Shown here: positions 1 through 7,400 of the stretch, piece after piece
How the letters are laid out: each line of letters opens with the position of its first letter
How positions within the stretch are numbered: position 1 is the first letter of the stretch
From: Viridibacterium sp035456105
GTDB lineage: Bacteria; Pseudomonadota; Gammaproteobacteria; Burkholderiales; Rhodocyclaceae
Length of the DNA stretch: 64,000 bases
Reading direction: 5' to 3'
NCBI GenBank assembly: GCA_035456105.1
Contig: DATIDV010000004.1
Location: 62,001 to 126,000 of the forward strand
Program-made: the position numbers and the translations under genes
The notes under the pieces: generated by a model
Databases searched by the model: none
Seen by the model: only the letters and a program-made list of their open reading frames with translations
What the model was told of the DNA's origin: nothing

Positions 1-133
1 CCTCGATGCGAGCACACACAGCCATGCCCTCTGCCTCGGTGTCGAAGGTCACCGATACCGGATTCGGCAGTAGCGGCTTGCGCTTGATGAAGAACTCCCA
101 CGTGCCATTTGTACGCTGACGCTTTGATGCCAT
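1..133 (-). CDS. Tyrosine integrase of a second, tandem element (N-terminal 44 residues only)
   Basis: Reading leftward from an ATG at 133 there are 44 codons before the window ends. They match the N-terminus of the integrase at 39024-40178 almost residue for residue: both begin MASKRQR and share the KRKPLLPNPVS stretch. A GGGGAGG ribosome-binding site lies 8 bases upstream, as in the other copy. The differences (for example an ATG instead of a TTG start) show a related but distinct gene, not an assembly duplicate. It belongs to an element lying to the left of the window that shares the tRNA-Cys attachment site. Confidence 0.88.
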   Translation of the reverse strand, partial: MASKRQRTNGTWEFFIKRKPLLPNPVSVTFDTEAEGMAVCARIE

Positions 134-225
134 ACAACCGCCCTCCCCGGCCAGTAGTCTTTAGGAGGAATGGTTACAGCATTTTTTGCGGGTGGATGAC
201 CGGGGATTTGCGTGGAAGTAGACGC

Positions 226-252
226 AAAAAAGCCCGCTTAGACGGGCTTTTA
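226..252. terminator. Bidirectional hairpin terminator next to left att site
   Basis: A 9-bp stem (228-236 with 243-251) with A-run and T-run flanks forms a rho-independent terminator shape in both directions. It is the counterpart of the hairpin at 40270-40293 beside the intact tRNA-Cys, but with a different loop. Confidence 0.6.
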
Positions 253-257
253 CTTTG

Positions 258-324
258 CGTAACTACTTGAATTATTTGGAGGCGCGGCCCAGAGTCGAAC
301 TGGGCTAACCGGATTTGCAATCCG
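258..324. repeat. Left attachment site (direct repeat of tRNA-Cys 3' half)
   Basis: This copy matches 40302-40368 at 66 of 67 positions, and 278-324 is identical. It contains the tRNA-Cys acceptor 3' side, T arm and anticodon region, then diverges just after the anticodon stem, so it is not a functional tRNA. It is the junction between this prophage and the second element to the left, and thus the shared middle att site of a tandem array. Confidence 0.9.
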
Positions 325-436
325 TACTCACCTTGTTTAATCAATACCTTGCAGGCAATCCAGCCACCATACCAGCCGCTAGGTAGCATCAATTGTCACC
401 AAGGGCCGGAACAGCATATTTAAACTATGAGATCGG

Positions 437-721
437 TCAGTACCTACTACACCACGCAGGAACCCGAGCATCAGCCTCTCGAAGGTTCTCGCAGGCAAAG
501 CCAACAAACTCGCACGCAGCTTCATGGGCCGACATATTTGCAGGAATGCGGTCGGCAGCATAAAACGCATCGTCCATATTTATGAGCGTGCCCGTTGCGG
601 AAAATATGTGCCTGCGGGCCTTTGCGTCATCCTCCAGAGAGAGGTTGATGGCATTTGTGATCAATACGGTCTGAACTTCCGTAATGAATTGAAACCTCTT
701 CCAATCGAATGCATTGTTCAT
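437..721 (-). CDS. Hypothetical protein, prophage end
   Basis: This encodes a 94-residue acidic protein of no recognised family. It is alpha-helical in character and has no signal peptide or membrane segment. The ATG at 721 is preceded by an AGGAAT ribosome-binding site. It lies at the att end beyond the lysis genes, the usual place for lysogenic-conversion genes, and follows a small gene on the same strand by about 40 bases. Composition is balanced and codon use ordinary, so I think it is real. The 112 bases between it and the att repeat show no gene. Confidence 0.5.
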   Translation of the reverse strand: MNNAFDWKRFQFITEVQTVLITNAINLSLEDDAKARRHIFSATGTLINMDDAFYAADRIPANMSAHEAACEFVGFACENLREADARVPAWCSRY

Positions 722-762
722 ATTTTCATTCCTGCGGGTAAGGTACTACGGTGGATTCTGCC

Positions 763-894
763 TCATTCTCGCCAACCATGGCTGCGACCGTATTCGCGCC
801 ACATCGCCACGCGATCCTCTTCGCTGAAATTGTCAGCCCAAGCCATGTAGCATGCGGTCCATGCGGCTCCCCAGTGAATGTATATAAACAGCAC
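763..894 (-). CDS. Small hypothetical protein with doubtful start
   Basis: A minus-strand frame open from 960 to 763 gives a natural-looking peptide: a hydrophobic segment rich in I, L, V and W, then a polar tail containing AWADNFSEEDR. The only standard start giving most of it is GTG at 894 (43 residues), which cuts into the hydrophobic part. Further upstream a GAGGAG sequence precedes an ATC codon at 948 but no standard start. It may use a rare start or be a 5'-damaged gene. Apart from it and the hairpin at 978-1005, the 722-1024 stretch holds nothing I can name. Confidence 0.35.
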   Translation of the reverse strand: MLFIYIHWGAAWTACYMAWADNFSEEDRVAMWREYGRSHGWRE

Positions 895-977
895 CGCGAT
901 CAGGTCGATCCAAAGAGAGTGATCTACCTCGTTGGATTGCGCAACGATGCTCCTCGCTTGCTAGTCCTCTATACACG

Positions 978-1005
978 AAGAAGGCCGCTTAAGAGCGGCC
1001 TTCTT
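978..1005. terminator. Perfect 12-bp hairpin after hicB
   Basis: The arms 978-989 and 994-1005 are perfect complements around a 4-nt loop, ending in short T/A runs. It sits about 20 bases past the hicB stop and probably ends the hicAB transcript. Confidence 0.65.
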
Positions 1006-1024
1006 AACTACACTTCGTTGCCCA

Positions 1025-1426
1025 CTAAGCCCCCGCAATTTCCTTCATTGCTACTCTCGCGAGGAAGCCACTGCGCGTTTCATGACGCGTTTTTGTAAAG
1101 CTGTCTATTCGGCGCAATACGAACTTAGGTATGCTGATATTGACCCTCTCTGGGGTCGGGTCCAATTCAGACCAATCAACATCTACCATCGCCCAGACTG
1201 CTCCTTCATACGAACCTGTCTTAGCCAAATCTTCAACCGCCGAAGCTTCAAAGCCTACCGGCTCATTCAGTTCCAACAGCGTTTCGATGTGGCTATAAAT
1301 AGCCTCCTTGGCGTTATCAATCGCTTCATCAATGGTCTCGCCCCAAGAGTGGCACCCTGGTATATCGGGGACAGCCACCCCGTAGACGCTCCCATCGTCC
1401 TTGTGAATCACGATAGGAAATTTCAT
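1025..1426 (-). CDS. hicB: HicB-family antitoxin
   Basis: This 133-residue protein has an N-terminal partial RNase-H-like HicB domain (KFPIVIHKDDG...VPDIPGCHSWGETIDEAI) and a C-terminal ribbon-helix-helix-like segment (VNISIPKFVLRRID...SGFLARVAMKEI). HicB proteins bind and neutralise HicA and repress their own promoter through the C-terminal DNA-binding part. The ATG at 1426 has a GGAG ribosome-binding site 6 bases upstream. It lies directly downstream of hicA on the same strand, the usual toxin-first order, and is followed by a perfect hairpin. The length is normal for HicB with a DNA-binding tail. Confidence 0.92.
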   Translation of the reverse strand: MKFPIVIHKDDGSVYGVAVPDIPGCHSWGETIDEAIDNAKEAIYSHIETLLELNEPVGFEASAVEDLAKTGSYEGAVWAMVDVDWSELDPTPERVNISIPKFVLRRIDSFTKTRHETRSGFLARVAMKEIAGA

Positions 1427-1495
1427 TTGCTGCTCCCGTGCTAGTTGCTTCCTAGTATTGGCATCCTGTACCGTTCTTTGCGGAAAAACACCGGG

Positions 1496-1678
1496 CTACT
1501 TCAGCCCGGCGTCTCTCAGGATGCTGTTTATCGTTCCAACCGGTAAGTCCTTCTTGGGATGGGGAACCGTCACAAGATTGGGCTTATTCGGATGTTTGAA
1601 ATGGTGATGACTGCCTTTGGTGCGGACTTGTTTCCAGCCATCCTCCTCCAGCATCCGTATAAGTTCGCCTGATTTCAT
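1496..1678 (-). CDS. hicA: HicA-family mRNA interferase toxin
   Basis: This is a 60-residue double-stranded-RNA-binding-fold toxin. Visible family features are the start MKSGELIRMLEEDGW, the glycine-serine followed by the catalytic histidine (His24 in GSHHHF), and the TVPHP and G-T-I-N-S-I-L-R end motifs. HicA cleaves mRNA and tmRNA when free of HicB. It begins 17 bases into the leader after a promoter region with two copies of the same palindrome. In a prophage such modules commonly act as stabilisers or as defence against other phages; which applies here is not visible. Confidence 0.93.
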   Translation of the reverse strand: MKSGELIRMLEEDGWKQVRTKGSHHHFKHPNKPNLVTVPHPKKDLPVGTINSILRDAGLK

Positions 1679-1702
1679 GGCTGACCCCGTCGGATGTTGT
1701 TG

Positions 1703-1757
1703 TGTGTATTTTTACACAAAACACAGACATGTCAACTATTTTGTGTATATATACACA
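1703..1757 (-). promoter_or_regulatory. hicAB promoter with paired operators
   Basis: Two copies of TGTGTANNNNTACACA lie at 1703-1718 (centre TTTT) and 1742-1757 (centre TATA), with centres 39 bp apart. Between them on the minus strand is a perfect TTGACA -35 box (1735-1730); the -10 region then falls in the proximal operator. This is what an autorepressing HicB would bind. Operator identity is inferred from symmetry and position. Confidence 0.75.
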
Positions 1758-1963
1758 TTTTAGTGCGGCAATTCATGCGCCAAACTTGACCACCACCCGC
1801 TCTCTTCAGCGTCGAACGAGGCGCAGAACCTCAGTCTCCCACGTCAGCTTTGATCCAAAACTTGTAGCCTCTCGCTCAGGAGATAGCCACGGCAGACCTT
1901 CAGATATGGGCGCTGAAGACGTAATAGCTCTAGTCCCGCCATCAATCTTCGGAGCAGTGTCAC

Positions 1964-2272
1964 ATGCAGCACACCTCTATTCGTCACATGGCCCTGCTGG
2001 CAATATTTGCTGGGACCCTCGCTCAGCCGTGCCTTGCCGACGTTGAAACGCTTCAGGAGTACAAGGCGCGTACTGCCCCGCGCAAGCCGAGCGAGACGCA
2101 GGCCCAGTACGAAGAGCGCTCTAGGAGCAAGACGAAGATGGCCATGCCGGTTGGAAAGGCCTCGAAGGCTGACAGCGACAAGGCAATGACGACATTCATG
2201 AGCCAGTTCAAGGGTGCTCACGTCGAGACCCTTGACGAGTACAACGCCCGAACGAAACAGAAGAAGCCCTGA
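1964..2272 (+). CDS. Small secreted protein with duplicated VETLxEYxART motif
   Basis: This 102-residue protein begins with a signal peptide (hydrophobic residues 9-20, likely cleavage near residue 25). The mature part is short, very basic and polar. It contains an internal duplication: residues 27-42 and 87-102 share VETL-x-EY-x-ART and a KP end, matching at 11 of 16 positions exactly 60 residues apart. I do not recognise the family. As a plus-strand gene at the prophage edge it is probably a lysogenic-conversion gene whose product acts in the periplasm. The 206 bases upstream show no other gene. Confidence 0.6.
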   Translation: MQHTSIRHMALLAIFAGTLAQPCLADVETLQEYKARTAPRKPSETQAQYEERSRSKTKMAMPVGKASKADSDKAMTTFMSQFKGAHVETLDEYNARTKQKKP

Positions 2273-2573
2273 CCGAGCCTCGCACGGCGCCGGGTTCGGC
2301 ATCTCAGCGCACGTCGGACCGCGTGTCGTCGGTTACCTGGACGAGCTGCACCAAAATTCGGTCGCGCACCTTTCGTCCGTTCGCCTTAACGAAGGTGAGA
2401 TTTATGAACTCGTGTTTAAACCGACTGACTGCCCAGACTTCATCGCCCTTCACGACGACGCGCTGCCCAAGGCGAGCGTTTTGTACATAGAGGACGTTCA
2501 GGGCAAACGGTATCGCGTGCGAAAGTCGGGCAAACACCTCCGCACGCTATTCTCGGCGTGGGATGGGACCTAG
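2214..2573 (+). CDS. Hypothetical protein, possibly 5'-truncated
   Basis: This open frame overlaps the end of the previous gene by 59 bases. From about residue 28 onward (GFGISAHVGPRVVGYLDEL...VLYIEDVQGKRYRVRKSGKH) the sequence looks like a folded beta-rich domain, while the first 27 residues look like out-of-frame translation of the upstream gene. Either it starts at ATG 2214 by overlap or it has lost its proper start. Family unknown. It faces the lysozyme gene convergently. Confidence 0.4.
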   Translation: MLTSRPLTSTTPERNRRSPDRASHGAGFGISAHVGPRVVGYLDELHQNSVAHLSSVRLNEGEIYELVFKPTDCPDFIALHDDALPKASVLYIEDVQGKRYRVRKSGKHLRTLFSAWDGT

Positions 2574-2605
2574 GCATTCTTTCTGAATTGATTGAAACAC
2601 CAGGC

Positions 2606-3052
2606 TCACTCTTGAACGACCAGCGCGGCCTCGGCATTGCGCCGACGCACTAAGCCAACCAACACCCGCCCGCCACCTCTCACCCACTTGCGGAACTCGG
2701 CCGGCACGCTCTCCCAATCGGCGGCATTGACGCGTCGACGTAGCGTGCTGGATCGAAGCGCCCCGACGCCGCAGTTGTAGGCGAAATCGAGAAGCGCACC
2801 GCGCCTCCGCTCCGCCATCGAACCAGGGCAGAGCTTTTGCACAGCCACTGCGTCAGCTCGCAAATCAAACTGGAGATACAGCAGCGCCGTCGCACGCGTG
2901 ATGGGCGCGTCATGCAGCGTTACGGCACGCCCGTCCGGGTACCGTGTCGCTCCATAACCGATGGTCGGGACGCCCGCCGGACACAGATATGGCCGCGCGA
3001 AGAACCCTTCGAATTTTGCACACAGCACCGCCGCAATCTCGATCGGGCTCAT
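2606..3052 (-). CDS. Endolysin, GH24 (T4-type) lysozyme
   Basis: This 148-residue glycoside hydrolase family 24 muramidase cleaves the MurNAc-GlcNAc bond of peptidoglycan for host lysis. Glu15 (KFEGF), Cys24 and Thr30 give the E-x8-C-x5-T spacing, with cysteine where T4 lysozyme has aspartate; YLCPAGVPTIGYG is typical of endolysins from phages of Burkholderiales. The C-terminal helical region follows. I take the ATG at 3052 because the holin-like gene's TGA overlaps it in a TGATG coupling, with AGGGAA upstream; a GTG lies one codon earlier. No signal or SAR anchor is evident, so it needs a holin. Confidence 0.9.
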   Translation of the reverse strand: MSPIEIAAVLCAKFEGFFARPYLCPAGVPTIGYGATRYPDGRAVTLHDAPITRATALLYLQFDLRADAVAVQKLCPGSMAERRRGALLDFAYNCGVGALRSSTLRRRVNAADWESVPAEFRKWVRGGGRVLVGLVRRRNAEAALVVQE

Positions 3053-3519
3053 CACTTCCCTCGCTTAAACAACTGGCGGTCAGCAACGTATATGCCGAGC
3101 ACCGAGCCACAGAGTGCCCACCCATTTTCATCTAGCTTCCAGCCTGCGCCCCAAAAGTAGGCGCACACCAGACCCATGCACATCGTGGCCAGCGCCGGGC
3201 GGATGCAGCCGTTCCACGCATCGATGATGGCGATGCCCGTCGCCTTGCCCGTCAAGCCAACGGCATCGCGGAACATTTCCGCGTCGAGCTTCTCGATATC
3301 CATCTCGCCCCTGACACGAATTTCCTTCACGCCGAGATCGGCCTGCAACTTGAGTGTCTCGATGTGCTGGGCATGCTGCTGCGCATCGAGCTTCGCCTGC
3401 AGCTCCATTCGTGACAGCTCCTGCTTGTGCTCCTGGTGCGCCGTCCATGCAGATGAGATTTCACCGAACAACCAGCGGAAGGCATTGCCCCCCACGAACG
3501 ATATTAATGCCGTAAACAT
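3052..3519 (-). CDS. Probable three-TM-type holin
   Basis: This 155-residue protein has a hydrophobic N-terminus (FTALISFVGGNAFRWLFG), a charged coiled-coil middle rich in Q, E and K (about residues 27-78) and one or two C-terminal membrane segments (ALATMCMGLVCAYFWGAGW and a later one around ALCGSVLGIYVA). This layout resembles the 3TM holin family first described in gene-transfer agents. It lies directly before the lysozyme with TGATG coupling at both ends, which supports a role in making the membrane pore for the endolysin. The family call rests on pattern, not on a search. Confidence 0.65.
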   Translation of the reverse strand: MFTALISFVGGNAFRWLFGEISSAWTAHQEHKQELSRMELQAKLDAQQHAQHIETLKLQADLGVKEIRVRGEMDIEKLDAEMFRDAVGLTGKATGIAIIDAWNGCIRPALATMCMGLVCAYFWGAGWKLDENGWALCGSVLGIYVADRQLFKRGK

Positions 3520-3800
3520 CACTTAGGTCCTTTCAGAAGTGCCGTCCAACCCGCCACAAAAGCCCAGCCACAGAAACCGATCACGCCGTACTTCACCAGC
3601 TCATAGAGCAGCTTTTCAAAGAAGGCTGTGCGGGCTTCCAGCCGCTTGATGACAGCATCGTGGTACTTGCGATGGCCTTCAGGATCGCCCCCCGGGAAGG
3701 CCTGTGTAACGCGGTCAATCTTCTCCTCCAGCCTTTCAAGAATCTGCATCACATCACTGGGGCGCTCACGCGCACGGCGGCCCTGGTCTTCAACATGCAT
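3519..3800 (-). CDS. Small membrane-anchored protein of the lysis cassette
   Basis: This 93-residue protein has a charged N-terminal part with a helix (MQILERLEEKIDRV) and one C-terminal membrane segment (YGVIGFCGWAFVAGW). I chose ATG 3800 over the TTG at 3818 because of the GGGGTCC sequence before it. It is coupled by TGATG to the holin-like gene. It could be a holin partner, antiholin or spanin-like protein; no Rz-type signature is visible. Confidence 0.55.
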   Translation of the reverse strand: MHVEDQGRRARERPSDVMQILERLEEKIDRVTQAFPGGDPEGHRKYHDAVIKRLEARTAFFEKLLYELVKYGVIGFCGWAFVAGWTALLKGPK

Positions 3801-3857
3801 CGCGGACCCCCACCTCAAAGCGAGCTTGATGCCACAGGAATAGGCTCTGCAGTATGG

Positions 3858-4472
3858 TCATGACAGCTCCGCCTCCGTCTCTATCGACTGCACTTCAGCA
3901 ACCGTCTCCGCAGCTTCGATTGCCGCCTTGAGTGCCCACATTTGCTGATAGCAAAGCTGGCCATAGTCAAAGGCGGCGCTAGTCATCGCCAGCGCCTCGT
4001 TAGCGGTCAGCAGGTAGGTCGTGTTGCTCTCCGCGCGGAAAGGGATCACCGAGCCATCGATCCCGTCAGCCTTCAGCGCATTCGCGCGCCCCTGGACAGC
4101 CAGCAGGTTGGTGATGTCCTGCTGGTCACGGGTCTGAATGACGTCCTCGGCGCCGTCTGGTGAGTTCCAGCGGCACCCGCGCTTGAACCACACGGCACGG
4201 GCGCGCTCGACTTTTTTGATGGCTTTGGCCTGCAGGTCCTGCAGCGTCGGATCCGGCGGTACCGGCGGCTCCTGCGTCTCGATTTCCCTGACGATCCACT
4301 CGGTCTCGTCGTGGTTGAGTACCCACTCTATCCCCTCAGGGGGCCACTGGGCATCGCCGGGAGGCGCGCATTGTGTGCGTACCATCCCCAGTGGGGTCAT
4401 TGTGATGGCCTTCATGATGCGGCCACGGAAGACGCGCGTTTCGGCATCGCGGAGGTAGTCCATTTCAATCAT
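3858..4472 (-). CDS. Tail-associated protein, DUF4376-like
   Basis: This 204-residue protein begins four bases inside the end of the tail tip gene (ATGA overlap). The second half, from about residue 95, has the helical pattern I associate with DUF4376 domains (RARAVWFKRG...QDITNLLAVQGRANAL...TANEALAM...AFDYGQLCYQQMWALKAAI). Such domains occur at the ends of tail-fibre-linked proteins. Position after the tip gene suggests a role in tip or fibre assembly. The exact function is unknown. Confidence 0.6.
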   Translation of the reverse strand: MIEMDYLRDAETRVFRGRIMKAITMTPLGMVRTQCAPPGDAQWPPEGIEWVLNHDETEWIVREIETQEPPVPPDPTLQDLQAKAIKKVERARAVWFKRGCRWNSPDGAEDVIQTRDQQDITNLLAVQGRANALKADGIDGSVIPFRAESNTTYLLTANEALAMTSAAFDYGQLCYQQMWALKAAIEAAETVAEVQSIETEAELS

Positions 4473-7400
4473 CCTGCTCTCCAGACATTCACTACAACAC
4501 TGTTGATCATCACGTCCCTGACGGCATCCCCTCTCACGGTGGCGTAGACGCGCACATGCAGGGTTCTGTTGCCCCAGCTCGATCCGCCGCTGGTCGGCAT
4601 CTGAAACATGACCGAGCCCTGGATCACGAGGGAGGCGCTGCCCACCGATCCGGGGTCGGGCATGTTCCAGCCGGAAATCGTGCAGTAGTAGTTGTCCTCG
4701 TAGCCCGAGCCGTATGGCAGGCTATCCATTGTGATGCCGGTGTCGATGATGGCTTCGCCGCCGCGGGTGACGGTCGTAGTCCAGTAGGATCCGCCGTCGC
4801 CATCGCTTTCGTAGCTGCCAGTTATCCTGTAGGCATATATGTTGAGCCCCGACCAGTTCGATGAGATCAGGTTGGATACCCACCTTGTACGGCCGTTGGC
4901 CCACAAGCGATCCACCCCGCCGACGCGCAACACCACATCGCCGCCCGTGGCGTTGAGGTTGAAGCGCGTGGTATTGGACGGGTTCTGCATGTAGCCGGCA
5001 GTGATGAAACCCAGCCTGCCGTCGCAGGCATCCAGGGTTCCGCCGAAATACGCCTCGCCTTCGTTATTGACACTGAAGTAGGGGAAGGAGATGCCGCAAT
5101 CCCCCCAGTTCGACATCCAGATGCGGGAGCTGCCCGCTTGGAAGTCCATGAGAAAGCTGCCATCCCCTGCGCGGGCGATGATCGCTCCGGCGACGCCATC
5201 GCTCCACCACTTGTTCCCGGTGCGGACATACCCCCAGCCGCCTCCGCCGTCATCTGAGATGTTGATGCAGTTGGCCGTGAGGGTGCCAGTACGCGTCGAC
5301 AGAGCTGACAACGCGTTGATGCTTGCGTAATCGATGACAGCCTGCTTCGCCTGAAGCGCGACAGTGTTGGTGAATGACGCGTTGACCTTCTGAGCCGTGA
5401 TGCTGCCGTCGACCACCATGTCGGCGCCCACGGCGCGCGTGATTTCGAGAGCCACCTCGCAGTAGCCGGCGGTGATGTCGGCAGTGACCCGAGTCTGCAA
5501 CCAGTCGACATCCGCGGCCGAGCCGACGATGGCGCTGTATGTCGCCCACCCGTTCAGGCCCTCAAGGTTACGCAGGTGTGGGAGGCTCCTCTCCGTCCAC
5601 TCTGACGCGGGGCGCGTCGGGCCTGGCATCGCCCAGGCGACGTTGGGGATGTTCGCGCCAACGAAAATCCTGCCGTTGAAATCGCCCGAACGGTAGACAC
5701 GCAGCCTGATGCGATATTGCCCGCCAGGCTCGACGGCGACCTTCGCTCCGACCATGTCGACAGATCCGGCGGTGAGTCGCAGAAATCTTAGGGGCTGGTT
5801 CGACGACCCAGCGCCGTCGACCGGCAGCGTGTTGCTAGGCCATGCTGCGCCCGCCCCCCACCACGCCGAAGAGTTGAACCCCGCATCCCGCACGATGTTT
5901 GACGCGGCAACAACCACTTTGTCGGCGGCGATCTTTACCGAGGACGTGCTGCCGTCGTTTAGAAACTTTATGCCTGACAGGTAGCCATTGGCATCGACCG
6001 TAACGCCATACGCCGCATTGACTTTGCCTGCCGTTGCAGCTGCGGCCGATTGCACCTGGACGATTGCGCCGCCGATGTCGCCGCCGCTGCTCAGGCGTGC
6101 GCTCACCTGATTGACTGCGGCTACTCGCGAACTAGTCTCGTCGGTCACTGCCATCGAGAGACTCGCAAGCCCACTGTGCATGTTGTCGATATCGAGAATA
6201 GTGTCGAGCGGCAGCTGCTCTTCCTCGATGCGCCCGGCGATATCCGCGGCGCTCACCGCAGAGGTATAGCGGGCCGGGCTAAGTTCCGGATGCCACATCC
6301 ACATCTTAGCGGTGAGGTTGTCATACACCGACCAGTAGGCATCGCCATCCGGCGGAGGCGACCCGGTTGGCGCCGTGATCGCCGCTGCATTGACGACGCG
6401 CTGGACACCTGACGCAGCAGCAGTCACGGAGACCGCGAACGGCGTGGTGATGTTGAGACTGTCCTTGCCCCATGCGTCGTAGAGTGCCGCCCACACGTAC
6501 CAGGTGCCCGCCACGATATCGGGTGACGGCCACGACACGTTGGTCCCGTCATAGTTGGGCGCATGCGCTGTCGTATCGAAGCCGGCGTCCTGACTGATCC
6601 AGAACATGGCCCCGCCCGGCCAGTCAGATTGTGTCGGCGGCACGCCAAACTTGATGCTGTGAAGCGTACCGCCCGACGTTGCGAAGCTCGAATCGAAGTA
6701 CATCGCCAGTCCTGCTGGCGCAGTTACGCTTCGAATCGTTGCGTCGTTCCTTGTGTAGCGAACGCTCGCGCCGTCATAGATGACAGCCAACACATCGCCA
6801 GGGACATAGCTAACGCCAATGGGGCGTAAGGTGCCCCCCTCGTAAGCGTCAAGCTTTCCGTCCGCACGGCAATAGATCGCGTAGTCAAGCGACGGATAGT
6901 TTGCGTCCGTGCCCGGGTCGACATTGAGCCCGAACATGATCTGTGCATTTGCCTGCGCCGGCACGGCGGTCGCAATGGCGCGCGCAGTCAGGCTCGTCGT
7001 GCTGTACGCCTGGCTATCCCACACGGACGTTGCGACGGTCTTTGTGACCACCCCCATACCCGCTGAGACGCCCGCTGCCGTCAGCGCCGGCGTAGGCAGA
7101 TACGTGCCCGCGATATCCACTGGCGCCGAAACGCTGGCGATGAGCATGCCCGCCATCGGCTGAACATTAAGCGCAGGCGCCGGGCATTGCGGATTGGTCG
7201 ATAGCAGCACAGCGGGCGTGCTGCTCTGGCCGTTCGCCGAGACGGCATACACGCGGATCTCGATCGAGCGCGAGAGACCATCGGCAAGCGCCTGCCCGAC
7301 ATCGATCTCGTAACGTGTTTCGGTCAGCCCGGTGACGGTGCGCATCTTTTGCGTGCCGTTGTAGAGCTCGACGGTGTAGGTTGCTGCACCAGGATAGGCC

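Noticed and set aside
1844..2302. 152-residue minus-strand frame opposite the secreted protein
   Set aside because: Leucine/arginine-rich antisense frame; the plus strand has a signal peptide and an internal repeat.
3519..3800. Rz/Rz1 spanin pair in the lysis cassette
   Set aside because: No lipobox-bearing Rz1 frame nested in or next to this gene was seen; only one membrane segment at the C-terminus.
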